Positions 26,532-35,876 of a DNA stretch of 64,000 nt are shown one piece after another; the stretch's first letter is position 1, and each line of letters starts with the position of its first letter. Under the pieces are notes generated by a model. The model saw only the letters and a program-made list of their open reading frames with translations. It was not told the origin of the DNA and searched no databases. The stretch comes from Rhodoblastus sp963828185 (GTDB lineage: Bacteria; Pseudomonadota; Alphaproteobacteria; Rhizobiales; Beijerinckiaceae). The stretch covers positions 372,001 through 436,000 of the forward strand of contig CAWHDV010000002.1 of assembly GCA_963828185.1 (NCBI GenBank), read 5' to 3'. Position numbers and translations under genes: made by a program.

Positions 26532-26567
26532 GCGCGAAGGCGCGCTGATCCAATTCCGTGCAAGGCT

Positions 26568-26933
26568 CTAGCCGCGCTCGGCGTTCAGCGCCCGCGTCGC
26601 CGCCTCGACCTGCTCGGCCGCCTCGATCATCGCGGCGGCGGCCTCTTCCGCCCATTCGAGCTGGCGCAGTTTCGCCAGTTGCGCCGTTTTCCGCGCCTGC
26701 AGAATCTCCGCCTCCTGGTCGGCGAGCTTTTTTCGCGCCGCGAAAAACTCGTCGGCCACCGTCAGGGCGGCCATGACGACGATGCGCTGGTCGCCGATCT
26801 CGCCGAAGGCCGCGCGCAAGGACTCGATCTTCGAATTGACCAGCCGCGCCAGATCCTCGATATGTGCTTCCTCGCCCTCGCCGCAATTCATGCGATAGGT
26901 GCGACCGGCTATGGTGACGACCGCCTGCGCCAT
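26568..26933 (-). CDS. zapA: ZapA, cell division protein
   Basis: 121-aa FtsZ-ring stabiliser. Typical ZapA start TIAGRTYRMNCGEGEEAHIEDLARLVNSKI, then IVVMAALTVADEFFAARKKL and a coiled-coil C-terminus (KTAQLAKLRQLEWAEEAAAA). It cross-bridges FtsZ filaments in the cytoplasm. It starts 2 bp after the stop of the DUF4164 gene, a conserved pair in Hyphomicrobiales. It converges with the phasin/LuxR gene with only 36 bp between them. Confidence 0.92.
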   Translation of the reverse strand: MAQAVVTIAGRTYRMNCGEGEEAHIEDLARLVNSKIESLRAAFGEIGDQRIVVMAALTVADEFFAARKKLADQEAEILQARKTAQLAKLRQLEWAEEAAAAMIEAAEQVEAATRALNAERG

Positions 26934-26934
26934 G

Positions 26935-27324
26935 TCAGCTCTTCCCAGCCATATCAGCTCTCCCCAGCGAATCGGCGGCGAGCACCGCGCGGACGGCGGC
27001 CCCGGCGCGTTCGATCCGCCGCGCCGCTTCGCCATGGGCGATCTCGAGCGACCGCAACCGCGTCGCGGCGGCGTCGATTTCCTGCGCCAGGCGGGAGCGG
27101 TCCTCCTGCAAGGCCGCGTATTCCGCGGCCTGGTCGGCCTGCTCCAACGCCCGCTCGTTGTGGCGGCTAAGCGCCACCACCAGCCCTTCCAGCGCCGCGC
27201 GCAATCGCTTCTGCGCCTCGGCGATGAGGCTGTCCGGCGAAGGTCCATGCATATCTTCCGCGCCCATGCCGTTCGCAAGGGCGGCGTCTCCGGGAAGGGG
27301 CAGGTCGTGCGGCGGCGAGGACAA
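26935..27324 (-). CDS. DUF4164 coiled-coil protein
   Basis: 129-aa protein upstream of zapA. The central and C-terminal parts are coiled coil: AEAQKRLRAALEGLVVALSR, then EYAALQEDRSRLAQEIDAAATRLRSL. DUF4164 proteins occur next to zapA in Hyphomicrobiales and probably contribute to cell division, but no activity has been shown. It diverges from tkt. Confidence 0.82.
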   Translation of the reverse strand: MSSPPHDLPLPGDAALANGMGAEDMHGPSPDSLIAEAQKRLRAALEGLVVALSRHNERALEQADQAAEYAALQEDRSRLAQEIDAAATRLRSLEIAHGEAARRIERAGAAVRAVLAADSLGRADMAGKS

Positions 27325-27440
27325 GCGGCGATACTTTCGGGACGAATCCAGGGGGCGGTCGAAGACACAGGTTAATACGCAACTCTATCATTGTCGCGGC
27401 CTTAGCCAAATCATCCACCTTCTTTGCTTGGCCGCCCGCG

Positions 27441-27468
27441 TTGACTAAGGCGCGCGACCTGTTATCTA
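27441..27468 (+). promoter_or_regulatory. Predicted sigma-70 promoter of tkt
   Basis: TTGACT (27441-27446), 16-bp spacer, TATCTA (27463-27468), 48 bp before the tkt ATG. Confidence 0.55.
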
Positions 27469-27515
27469 CCCGCCCCATCGCCATATGGGCGCATGAACAA
27501 TCCGGAAACAGAGCC

Positions 27516-29501
27516 ATGAACGAAGTCAGCCACGCCTCCTTGGCAAATGCCGTGCGGGCGCTTGCCATGGATGCGGTCGAAAAGGCCAATTCCGGTCATC
27601 CCGGCCTGCCGATGGGCGCGGCCGACGTCGCCACCGTGCTGTTCACCAAGGTGCTGAAATTCAACGCCGCCGACCCGCGCTGGCCGGACCGCGACCGTTT
27701 CGTGCTGTCGGCCGGCCACGGCTCGATGCTGCTTTACGCGCTGCTTTACCTGACCGGCGAAAAGCACATGACCATCGAGGAAATCCGCAATTTCCGCCAG
27801 ATGGGCTCGAAAACGCCGGGCCACCCCGAATATGGCCATACGCCCGGCGTCGAAGTCACCACCGGGCCGCTCGGACAGGGGCTGGCGACCTCCGTTGGCC
27901 TGGCGCTGGCCGAGCGCATGCTGGCGGCGCAATTCCCCGGCGCGGTCGATCACCGCACCTATGTGCTGGCGTCGGACGGCGACCTGATGGAAGGCGTGTC
28001 GCAGGAAGCCATCGCCATCGCCGGCCATCTGAAGCTCAACCGCCTCGTCGTGCTGTGGGACGACAACGGCATTTCCATCGACGGCCCGCTGTCGGTTTCC
28101 GATTCCGTCGACCAGATCAAGCGTTTCGAGGCCTGCGGCTGGAGCGCCAGCCGCATCGACGGCCATGACCCCGCAGCCATTCTCGCCGCGCTCGAAGCGG
28201 CGCAAAAATCGGAACGGCCGACCCTGATCGCCTGCCGCACCATCATCGGCTACGGCGCGCCCAAGCGCGCCGGCACAGCCAAGGCGCATGGCGAGGCGCT
28301 CGGCGCGGAGGAAATGGCCGGGGCCAAGGCCGCCCTGCACTGGCCCTACGCGCCGTTCGAAATACCCGACGAAATTCTGAAACCCTGGCGCGAGGCCGGC
28401 GCGCGAGGCGCCAAGGCTCAGGCCGAATGGCAGGCCAGCGTCGAAAAGATGGAGCCCGGCGAACGCGCGGAATTCCTGCGCCGCATCGAGGGCGTCCTGC
28501 CCAAGGCGCTGCCGGAGGCCGTCGCCGCCGAAAAGCGCCGCCTCGCCTCTTCGGACACGGCCATCGCCACGCGCAAGGCCTCGGAGGCGGCGCTGAAAAT
28601 CCTCGCGCCGGCCGCGCCCGAACTCATCACCGGCTCAGCCGACTTGACCGGCTCGAACAACACCAAGGTCGAGGCCACGCCGGCCATTTCCCCGGGGCAT
28701 TACGCAGGCCGCTATGTCCACTGGGGCATCCGCGAGCACGGCATGGCGGCGGCGATCAACGGCATGGCCCTGCATGGCGGCTTCATTCCGTCGGGCGCGA
28801 CATTCCTCGCCTTCGCCGATTACTGCCGCCCGGCCCTGCGCCTCGCGGCGCTGATGGGCGTCGGCTCGATCGAGGTGATGACCCACGATTCCATCGGCTT
28901 GGGCGAGGACGGCCCGACCCACCAGCCGGTCGAGCAGCTCGCGTCCTTGCGCGCCATCCCCGGGCTCCTGGTCTTCCGGCCCGCCGACGCGACCGAGACG
29001 CTCGAATGCTGGCAGGCGGCGATCGGGGAGCGGAAAAATCCGTCCGTACTGGCGCTGACGCGGCAAAATCTCAGCCCGTTGAGAAAAAACTATGTCGAGG
29101 AAAATCTCTGCGCGCGCGGCGCCTACGAGCTTTCGCCCGCCTCCGGTCCCGCCAGGGTGAGCCTTTTCGCCTCCGGCTCGGAGGTTGAAATCGCCATCGC
29201 GGCGCAAGATATTCTGGAGGCGGAGGGGACGCCGACGCGCGTCGTGTCGGTTCCTTGTTTCGAACTCTTCCTGCGACAAGACGACGCAGCCCGGCGCGCC
29301 CTGATCGGCGACGCGCCGGTTCGGGTGGCTGTCGAGGCCGCGCTCGGCATGGGCTGGGAGCTGTTTCTGGGCAGGGATGGAGCCTTTGTCGGCATGACCG
29401 GGTTCGGCGCCAGCGCGCCCTACAAGAAGTTATACGAAAGTTTCGGCATCAACGCCGGCGCCGTTGCGCAAGCGGCACGAAATGGCTTAAAGGGCATCTG
29501 A
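27516..29501 (+). CDS. tkt: Transketolase
   Basis: 661-aa thiamine diphosphate enzyme of the pentose phosphate and Calvin cycles. The ThDP-binding region is seen as GDGDLMEG-type ASDGDLMEGVSQEA (DGDLMEG near residue 155) and the N-terminal signature as DAVEKANSGHPGLPMGAADV; HGMAAAINGMALHGG and THDSIGLGEDGPTHQPVEQ are in the Pyr domain. Length is normal. First gene of tkt-gap-pgk-fba; gap starts 72 bp downstream. The ThDP cofactor links it to the thiamine genes elsewhere in the window. Confidence 0.96.
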   Translation: MNEVSHASLANAVRALAMDAVEKANSGHPGLPMGAADVATVLFTKVLKFNAADPRWPDRDRFVLSAGHGSMLLYALLYLTGEKHMTIEEIRNFRQMGSKTPGHPEYGHTPGVEVTTGPLGQGLATSVGLALAERMLAAQFPGAVDHRTYVLASDGDLMEGVSQEAIAIAGHLKLNRLVVLWDDNGISIDGPLSVSDSVDQIKRFEACGWSASRIDGHDPAAILAALEAAQKSERPTLIACRTIIGYGAPKRAGTAKAHGEALGAEEMAGAKAALHWPYAPFEIPDEILKPWREAGARGAKAQAEWQASVEKMEPGERAEFLRRIEGVLPKALPEAVAAEKRRLASSDTAIATRKASEAALKILAPAAPELITGSADLTGSNNTKVEATPAISPGHYAGRYVHWGIREHGMAAAINGMALHGGFIPSGATFLAFADYCRPALRLAALMGVGSIEVMTHDSIGLGEDGPTHQPVEQLASLRAIPGLLVFRPADATETLECWQAAIGERKNPSVLALTRQNLSPLRKNYVEENLCARGAYELSPASGPARVSLFASGSEVEIAIAAQDILEAEGTPTRVVSVPCFELFLRQDDAARRALIGDAPVRVAVEAALGMGWELFLGRDGAFVGMTGFGASAPYKKLYESFGINAGAVAQAARNGLKGI

Positions 29502-29573
29502 GCAAATCCGGGCAAAAAAGCGCCGATCCGATCCGTGGTTCGAGACGCCCGCCCCACCCAAGGAGCGCGACAC

Positions 29574-30581
29574 ATGACGGTCAAGGTTTTCATCAACGGT
29601 TTCGGGCGCATCGGCCGCAACGTCCTGCGCGCCATCATCGAGTCCGGCCGCACTGACATCCAGGTCGTCGGCATCAACGATCTCGGCCCGGTCGAAACCA
29701 ACGCCCACCTGTTGCGCTATGATTCCGTGCATGGCCGCTTCCCGGCGACGGTCAAGGTGGACGGCGACACGATCGACGTGGGAACCGGCCCGATCAAGGT
29801 GACGGCGATCAAGGACCCGTCGGGCCTGCCGCTCGGCGCGCTCGGCGTCGACATCGCCATGGAATGCACCGGCATTTTCACGGCCCGCGACAAGGCGGCG
29901 CTGCTGCTGGCCGCCGGCGCCAAGCGCGTGCTGGTCTCCGCCCCGTCCGACGGCGCCGACCTGACGGTGGTCTACGGCGTCAACAATTCCAAGCTGACCA
30001 AGGAACATCTCGTCGTCTCCAACGCCTCCTGCACGACGAACTGCCTCTCCCCGGTCGCCAAGGTCCTCAACGACGCCATCGGCATCGACAAGGGCATCAT
30101 GACGACCATCCACTCCTATACCGGCGACCAGCCGACGCTCGACACGATGCACAAGGACCTTTATCGCGGCCGCGCGGCGGCTTTGTCGATGATCCCGACG
30201 TCGACCGGCGCGGCCAAGGCCGTCGGCCTCGTGCTGCCGGAACTCAACGGCAAGCTCGACGGCTTCGCCCTGCGCGTGCCGACCCCCAATGTCTCGGTGG
30301 TCGACTTGAAGTTCATCGCCAAGCGCGCGACGACCAAGGACGAGGTCAACGCCGTGATCAAGGCGGCGGCGGACGGCCCGCTCAAGGGAATTCTCGGCTA
30401 CACCACTGAAAAGCTCGTCTCCTCGGACTTCAACCACGACCCCCATTCCTCGATCTTCCATATGGACCAGACCAAGGTGATGGACGGGACAATGGTGTCG
30501 ATCCTGTCCTGGTATGACAACGAGTGGGGCTTTTCCAACCGCATGGCGGACACCGCCGTGGCGATGGCCAAGCTCATCTGA
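29574..30581 (+). CDS. gap: Glyceraldehyde-3-phosphate dehydrogenase, type I
   Basis: 335-aa NAD(P)-dependent enzyme interconverting glyceraldehyde 3-phosphate and 1,3-bisphosphoglycerate. The Rossmann start is VFINGFGRIGRN; the catalytic motif is NASCTTNCLSP. SWYDNEWGFSNRM closes the protein. SD AAGGAG precedes the ATG. The coenzyme preference cannot be fixed by eye. It is followed by a UUCG-loop terminator, so pgk probably has its own promoter or read-through control. Confidence 0.97.
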   Translation: MTVKVFINGFGRIGRNVLRAIIESGRTDIQVVGINDLGPVETNAHLLRYDSVHGRFPATVKVDGDTIDVGTGPIKVTAIKDPSGLPLGALGVDIAMECTGIFTARDKAALLLAAGAKRVLVSAPSDGADLTVVYGVNNSKLTKEHLVVSNASCTTNCLSPVAKVLNDAIGIDKGIMTTIHSYTGDQPTLDTMHKDLYRGRAAALSMIPTSTGAAKAVGLVLPELNGKLDGFALRVPTPNVSVVDLKFIAKRATTKDEVNAVIKAAADGPLKGILGYTTEKLVSSDFNHDPHSSIFHMDQTKVMDGTMVSILSWYDNEWGFSNRMADTAVAMAKLI

Positions 30582-30598
30582 GCGAAAAAGGTTTTTCG

Positions 30599-30625
30599 GG
30601 CGCGTCCTTCGGGATGCGCCTTTTT
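30599..30625 (+). terminator. Intrinsic terminator between gap and pgk
   Basis: GGCGCGTCC-TTCG-GGATGCGCC (9-bp stem with one G-U pair and a stable UUCG loop) followed by TTTTT. Confidence 0.9.
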
Positions 30626-30658
30626 CATTCCTGAAATCTTTTTCCTCTGGAGCCCGTC

Positions 30659-31852
30659 ATGTCCGGTTTTCATACGCTCAACTCCGCCCAGCTCAAGGGC
30701 AAGCGCGTCCTCGTCCGCGTCGATCTCAATGTGCCCATGGAAAACGGCAAGGTGAGCGACGCCACCCGTATTGAGCGCATCCTGCCGACCTTGCGCGAAA
30801 TCACCCAGAAGGGCGGCAAGGCCATCCTGCTCGCCCATTTCGGCCGGCCGAAGAATGGCCCCGACGCCGCCAATTCGCTGAAACCCGTGGCCGGCGCGCT
30901 CAGCGAGCGTCTCGGGCGCCCCGTCGCCTTCGCGCCCGATTGCGTCGGCGAGCCGGCTGAAAAGGCTGTCGGCCAGATGCATGAAGGCGATGTGCTGCTG
31001 CTGGAAAACACCCGTTTCCACAAGGGCGAGGAAAAGAACGACCCAGTCCTGGTCGCGCAGATGGCGCAGCTCGGCGACGTCTATGTCAATGACGCCTTTT
31101 CCGCCGCCCATCGCGCCCACGCCTCGACCGAGGGCCTGGCGCACAAGATGCCGGCCTATGCCGGCCGCACCATGCAGGCCGAGATCGAGGCCTTGTCGAA
31201 GGCTTTGGAAAAGCCGGCCCGACCCGTTGGAGCGGTGGTCGGCGGCGCCAAGGTGTCCTCCAAGCTGGAACTCCTGGGCAATCTGACCAAAAAAGTCGAT
31301 TTCCTGATCATCGGCGGCGGCATGGCCAACACGTTCCTCGCCGCGCAAGGGAAAAAGGTCGGCAAGTCGCTGTGCGAGCATGATTTACTCGACACGGCGC
31401 GCGAAATCCTGAAAAACGCCGCCGACAACAAGTGCCAGATCGTGCTGCCGACGGACGCCGTCGTGGCGACCGAATTCAAGGCGCATGCGCCGTCGCATGT
31501 CGTCAGCGTCGATCATGTCGGCGACGCCGAGATGATCCTGGACGCCGGCCCGCGTTCGGTGACGGAAGTGGAAAACGTGCTGACGGCGATCAAGACGCTG
31601 GTGTGGAACGGTCCCTTCGGCGCCTTCGAGCTCGAGCCTTTCGACGCCGCCACCAATGCGGTGGCGCGCTTCGCCGCCAAGCTGACGAGCGAAGGCAAGC
31701 TGCTTTCGGTGGCCGGCGGCGGCGACACGGTGTCCGCGCTCAACCATGCCGGCGTGGCCGAAAAATTCACCTATGTCTCGACGGCGGGCGGCGCCTTCCT
31801 CGAATGGCTCGAAGGCAAGGTGTTGCCGGGCGTCGAGGCGCTGCGGGCGTAA
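30659..31852 (+). CDS. pgk: Phosphoglycerate kinase
   Basis: 397-aa ATP-forming kinase acting on 1,3-bisphosphoglycerate. Signature segments: KRVLVRVDLNVPMENGKVSD at the N-terminus, LLLENTRFHKGEEKND, VGGAKVSSKLELLGNL, and the C-terminal GGGDTVSALNHAGV. Length is normal. It lies between two intrinsic terminators, 38 bp after the gap terminator region. Confidence 0.97.
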   Translation: MSGFHTLNSAQLKGKRVLVRVDLNVPMENGKVSDATRIERILPTLREITQKGGKAILLAHFGRPKNGPDAANSLKPVAGALSERLGRPVAFAPDCVGEPAEKAVGQMHEGDVLLLENTRFHKGEEKNDPVLVAQMAQLGDVYVNDAFSAAHRAHASTEGLAHKMPAYAGRTMQAEIEALSKALEKPARPVGAVVGGAKVSSKLELLGNLTKKVDFLIIGGGMANTFLAAQGKKVGKSLCEHDLLDTAREILKNAADNKCQIVLPTDAVVATEFKAHAPSHVVSVDHVGDAEMILDAGPRSVTEVENVLTAIKTLVWNGPFGAFELEPFDAATNAVARFAAKLTSEGKLLSVAGGGDTVSALNHAGVAEKFTYVSTAGGAFLEWLEGKVLPGVEALRA

Positions 31853-31874
31853 AAAAACGCCTTCCGGAGTTTTC

Positions 31875-31899
31875 AACGGCGCGCCAATGGCGCGCCGTT
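31875..31899 (+). terminator. Intrinsic hairpin after pgk
   Basis: Perfect 11-bp stem AACGGCGCGCC / GGCGCGCCGTT with an AAT loop, followed by a pyrimidine-rich TGTCTTTC tract rather than a pure T-run. Confidence 0.8.
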
Positions 31900-32052
31900 T
31901 GTCTTTCTGCTCGGTCGCTCGGAGAAGTTGCGAAACCCTGAAGGCCTTCGCCGGTTCTGAAGCCAAGAGCCTGCGCGAAAAAGCCGCCTTTCCAAAAGGC
32001 GACGATTGCAGTAAAGGCCGCTCATAAACATTCGCACATCGGGAGACCGTTC

Positions 32053-33120
32053 ATGGCCCGCATTACATTGCGTCAACTGCTCGACCACGCCGCCGAGCAC
32101 GATTACGGCGTTCCCGCCTTCAACATCAACAACATGGAGCAGGCGCTGGCCATCATGGCGGCGGCTTCCGCCGTTGACGCGCCGGTCATCATCCAGGCCT
32201 CGCGCGGCGCCCGCCAATACGCCAATGACATCATGCTCAAGCACATGATGGACGCGGTGGTGGAAATCTATCCGCAAATTCCCGTCTGCGTGCACCAGGA
32301 CCACGGCAACAGCGCCGCCACCTGCTTTTCCGCCATGCAGGCCGGCTTCACCTCGGTCATGATGGACGGCTCGCTCAAGGAAGACGGCAAGACGCCGGGC
32401 GACTGGGATTACAATGTCGGCATCACGAAATACGTCGGCGACATGGCGCATCTCGGCGGCATCTCGGTCGAGGGCGAATTCGGCGTGCTCGGCTCACTCG
32501 AAACCGGCGAGGGCGAGAAGGAAGACGGCCACGGTTTTGAAGGCAAGCTGTCGCATGACCAGCTTCTCACCAACCCCGACGACGCCATCAAGTTCGTGCG
32601 CGCCACCAAGGTGGACGCGCTCGCCATCGCCATGGGCACCTCGCACGGCGCCTACAAATTCTCGCGCAAGCCGGACGGCGCCATCCTCGCCATGAACGTG
32701 ATCGAAGAGATTCACGCCAAGATGCCGGGCCTGCACATGGTCATGCACGGCTCCTCTTCGGTGCCGCAGGACTTGCAGGACATCATCAACCAGTATGGCG
32801 GCAAGATGCCGCAGACCTGGGGCGTGCCGGTCGAAGAGATTCAACGCGGCATCAAGAATGGCGTGCGGAAAATCAATATCGACACCGACAACCGCATGGC
32901 GATCACCGGCCAGATCAGAAAAGTTTTCGCGGAGAATCCGGGCGAATTCGACCCGCGCAAATATCTCAAGCCGGCGCAGGAGGCGATGACCAAACTCTGC
33001 CGCCAGCGGCTGGAAGAATTCGGCACGGCCGGCAAGGCGTCGAAGATCAAGCGCGTGCTGACGCTCGCCGAGATGGCCAAGCGCTACGCCTCGGGAGAGT
33101 TGGACCCCAAGGCGGCGTGA
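32053..33120 (+). CDS. fba: Fructose-bisphosphate aldolase, class II, Calvin-cycle subtype
   Basis: 355-aa zinc aldolase cleaving or forming fructose 1,6-bisphosphate (and sedoheptulose 1,7-bisphosphate in the Calvin type). Metal ligands appear in CVHQDHGNS and HGSSSVP; GYGVPAFNINNMEQ-like start is DYGVPAFNINNMEQAL, and INIDTDNRMAITG is the substrate-binding loop. The GEKEDGHGFEGKLSHDQLLT insertion is typical of the CbbA/Calvin subtype. It lies 200 bp after pgk; the order tkt-gap-pgk-fba is conserved in Hyphomicrobiales. Confidence 0.95.
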   Translation: MARITLRQLLDHAAEHDYGVPAFNINNMEQALAIMAAASAVDAPVIIQASRGARQYANDIMLKHMMDAVVEIYPQIPVCVHQDHGNSAATCFSAMQAGFTSVMMDGSLKEDGKTPGDWDYNVGITKYVGDMAHLGGISVEGEFGVLGSLETGEGEKEDGHGFEGKLSHDQLLTNPDDAIKFVRATKVDALAIAMGTSHGAYKFSRKPDGAILAMNVIEEIHAKMPGLHMVMHGSSSVPQDLQDIINQYGGKMPQTWGVPVEEIQRGIKNGVRKINIDTDNRMAITGQIRKVFAENPGEFDPRKYLKPAQEAMTKLCRQRLEEFGTAGKASKIKRVLTLAEMAKRYASGELDPKAA

Positions 33121-33211
33121 TATTTTTTTGCGTGGTGGCGAATGGGGTTGCGGTTTGCCGCGGCCCCATTTTTGCCGTTCTATGCCTTCATTCCGACGCC
33201 CCTCACCCCTG

Positions 33212-33237
33212 CCCTCTCCCCGCAAGCGGGGCGAGGG
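33212..33237. repeat. GC-rich palindrome related to that at 12845-12869
   Basis: CCCTC-T-CCCCGC-AA-GCGGGG-C-GAGGG. The same arm sequences recur at the other locus, suggesting a dispersed palindromic repeat that may act as a transcription end after fba. Confidence 0.6.
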
Positions 33238-33291
33238 GCGCCAACGATCAGCCTTTGCTGATTTGGTCATACGGATGCCAGAAAACGAGCC

Positions 33292-33927
33292 ATGCAGGAT
33301 TTCATCAAGCCGCGCCTCTATCTCATCACCCCGCCCGTCACGGACGCGGAGAGCTTCGCCGAGCCGCTGAAGCAGGCGCTTGCCTCAGGCGATGTCGCCT
33401 GCGTGCTGCTCCGCTTCGCCCCTCCCGACGAGGGATCGCGCAAAAAAATCTGCCGCGCGCTGGCGCCGCTCGCGCAGGCGGGCGGCGCGGCGCTGCTGCT
33501 CGCCGACGACGCCCAGCTGGCGGCGCGCGCCGGCGCCGACGGCGTCCACGTGACGCAGACCGGCGAAAAGCTCGAAGCGGCGCTCGAGAGCCTCAAGCCC
33601 GACCGCATTGTCGGCGTCGGCGGCCTCATCGACAAGGACCAGGCGATGGGCGCCGGCGAAGAGGATATCGACTATGTGATGTTCGGCGATCTCGATCCGG
33701 GCGGCGAGAGCGCGGCCTCGGTGCTGGAGCGCGCCAGCTGGTGGGCGGAAATCTTCAACGTGCCCTGCATCGGCGTGGCGCATGAGCTTGACGCGGTCGA
33801 GGCGCTCGCCGGCTGCGGCGCCGAATTCGTCGCGCTCGGGCCGAAGATTTTCGACGATCCGCGCGGCCCCGCAGCCGCGGTGGCGCAGGCGCAGGCGGCG
33901 CTCGACCGGGCGGAGGCCTCGGCTTGA
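33292..33927 (+). CDS. Thiamine phosphate synthase-like (ThiE/TenI family) protein
   Basis: 211-aa TIM-barrel protein opening with KPRLYLITPPV, then ALLLADDAQLAARAGADGVHV (family LLxND..LA...GADGVHLGQ), and VMFGDLDPGG, GVAHELDAVEALAGCGAEFVALGP near the end. True ThiE joins HMP pyrophosphate and thiazole phosphate. Here the phosphate-binding NDR-type motif is DDA and GQ is replaced by TQ, so a divergent ThiE/TenI paralog is possible. It overlaps the next gene at the stop. Confidence 0.75.
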   Translation: MQDFIKPRLYLITPPVTDAESFAEPLKQALASGDVACVLLRFAPPDEGSRKKICRALAPLAQAGGAALLLADDAQLAARAGADGVHVTQTGEKLEAALESLKPDRIVGVGGLIDKDQAMGAGEEDIDYVMFGDLDPGGESAASVLERASWWAEIFNVPCIGVAHELDAVEALAGCGAEFVALGPKIFDDPRGPAAAVAQAQAALDRAEASA

Positions 33928-34841
33928 ACACTGCGAACAAGCTCAGGTTTTCTGTTTTGCTGGCCCTGCTGGCGGCGACGCCGGCGCTGGCCGGGCTGGC
34001 GCCGGGCCAGCCGGACCTCGCCTTCGGCGCCTATCAGCGCGGCTATTTCGCGACCGCCTTCAAGGAGGCGATGATCCGCGTCGACGCCGACAGCAAGGAC
34101 GCCCCGGCGATGACGCTGATCGGCGAACTCGAGTCGCAAGGCGTCGGCGTGCCGCAGAACGACGGCGAAGCCATGCACTGGTATCGGCTCGCCGCCGATC
34201 TCGGCGACAGCAACGCGCAATTCGCGCTCGGTCTCGGCTATCTCACCGGCAAGGGCGTGGCCAAGGATGTCGCGGCCGCCTCCGCCCTGTTCGAAAAGGC
34301 GGCGGCGAAGGACCATCCCGGCGCCTGGTACAACCTCGGCGTCATCGCGCTCGAAGGCAACGGCGTCGCCTCGGATTTCGCCAAGGCGTTCAAGGATTTC
34401 AGCCATGCCGCCGACCTCGGCTATCCCGACGCCGAATATTCGCTCGCCCTGCTCTATCGCGAGGGACGCGGCGTCGCCAAGGCCCCGAAGCTCGCGGCGT
34501 ACTGGCTGCTGCGCGCGGCCCAGGACGGCCACGTTGCCGCCCAGGTCGAATATGGCATCATGCTGTTCAACGGCGACGGCGTCGAGGCCGATGAGGCGGC
34601 CGGCGCCAAATGGCTGCTGCGCGCCGCCAACGAGAACAATCCTGTCGCGGAAAACCGCGTCGCGCGCCTGCTGTTCGCCGGGCGCGGCCTGACCCAGGAC
34701 AGGGTCCAGGCGATGAAATGGCACATCCTCGCCACCGCCGCCGGCCTGCGCGACGCTTGGCTGGACGCCGAGTCGGAAAAGCTCACGCCGCTCGAAAGGC
34801 TGAAGGTGCAGCAGGTGCTGCACGCCTATATGGGGAAGTGA
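33924..34841 (+). CDS. Exported Sel1-repeat (tetratricopeptide-like) protein
   Basis: 305-aa protein with a signal peptide (MNTANKLRFSVLLALLAATPALA) followed by about six Sel1 repeats of 36 residues, e.g. AMHWYRLAADLGDSNAQFALG and FEKAAAKDHPGAWYNLG. Sel1 proteins scaffold interactions in envelope or signalling pathways. The TTG start overlaps the TGA of the thiE-like gene by two bases, which implies translational coupling. Partner unknown. Confidence 0.85.
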   Translation: MNTANKLRFSVLLALLAATPALAGLAPGQPDLAFGAYQRGYFATAFKEAMIRVDADSKDAPAMTLIGELESQGVGVPQNDGEAMHWYRLAADLGDSNAQFALGLGYLTGKGVAKDVAAASALFEKAAAKDHPGAWYNLGVIALEGNGVASDFAKAFKDFSHAADLGYPDAEYSLALLYREGRGVAKAPKLAAYWLLRAAQDGHVAAQVEYGIMLFNGDGVEADEAAGAKWLLRAANENNPVAENRVARLLFAGRGLTQDRVQAMKWHILATAAGLRDAWLDAESEKLTPLERLKVQQVLHAYMGK

Positions 34842-34953
34842 GCGGCGGCGCGGCCCAACTCGTGCGGCTTGACGCCGCCGATCTGGCAAGGCACATCACC
34901 TTCGACTTTCGATTGCAAGGACCGCCCTCCCCCGCGCGGTCGGGAAGAAAATC

Positions 34954-35745
34954 ATGATCAATTCCGCCCTGATGAACGTGATGACCGCCGCCGCGCTGAA
35001 GGCCGGACGGGGACTGAAACGCGATTTCGGCGAGGTCGAGAACTTGCAGGTCTCGATCAAGGGACCGGGCGATTTCGTCACCATCGCCGACAAGAAATCC
35101 GAAAAGACCATTTTCGAGGAGCTTTCGCGCGCGCGCCCCGGCTACGGCTTCATCCTCGAGGAAGGCGGCGTGGTCGAAGGCGCCGACAAGAGCCACACCT
35201 GGCATGTCGATCCGCTCGACGGCACCACCAATTTTTTGCACGGCCTGCCGATCTTCGCCGTATCCATCGGGCTTGAGCGCGACGGCCAGATGGTTGCCGG
35301 CGTGATCTACAATCCCGCCAATGACGACATTTTCGTCGCCGAAAAGGGCCAGGGCGCCTATTACAACAACCGCCGCATCCGCGTCGCCGCGCGGCGCGAC
35401 ATGGCGGAAGGGCTGATCGCCACCGGCATCCCGCCGCTCGCCAGCGCGAAAATCCATCCCCTGTTCAAGGCGGAATTGTCCTCGGTGATGACGCGCGCCG
35501 GCGGCGTGCGCCGCCTCGGCGCCGCCTCGCTCGACCTCGCCTTCCTCGCCGCCGGCCGTTTCGACGGCTTTTGGGAGCGCGGCCTGAAAAGCTGGGACAT
35601 GGCGGCGGGCCTCGTGCTGGTGCGCGAAGCCGGCGGCTATCTCACCGACGCCGACGGCGGCCAGGACATGCTGGCCAAGGGCTCGGTCTGCGCCGGCAAC
35701 GAGTATATCCAGAAGCAATTGCTCGACCTGCTCAAAAAGGCATAG
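34954..35745 (+). CDS. suhB: Inositol monophosphatase family protein (SuhB-like)
   Basis: 263-aa Mg-dependent phosphatase. The metal-binding motif WHVDPLDGTTNFLHGLP and the upstream ILEEGG glutamate (EE-type site) are present; the second motif is SWDMAAGLVLVREAGG. Length fits SuhB. Substrates may be myo-inositol phosphate or related sugars. An in-frame ATG at 34972 is an alternative start. No operon partner. Confidence 0.9.
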   Translation: MINSALMNVMTAAALKAGRGLKRDFGEVENLQVSIKGPGDFVTIADKKSEKTIFEELSRARPGYGFILEEGGVVEGADKSHTWHVDPLDGTTNFLHGLPIFAVSIGLERDGQMVAGVIYNPANDDIFVAEKGQGAYYNNRRIRVAARRDMAEGLIATGIPPLASAKIHPLFKAELSSVMTRAGGVRRLGAASLDLAFLAAGRFDGFWERGLKSWDMAAGLVLVREAGGYLTDADGGQDMLAKGSVCAGNEYIQKQLLDLLKKA

Positions 35746-35876
35746 CAACGCGCCCGGCTCCGGGCCTCCCCGCCTGACCATCGCAGAAAATTGGACTTGA
35801 TCTCGCGGCAGGGATGGGCACATCCTGAAATGACCCGCGGAAGTCCCCGGAGAAGGTCAGGGAGAACCTGGGCGCC

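Noticed and set aside
26532..26567. 6S RNA, often near zapA in alphaproteobacteria
   Set aside because: Only 36 bp separate zapA from the converging gene, too little for 6S RNA.
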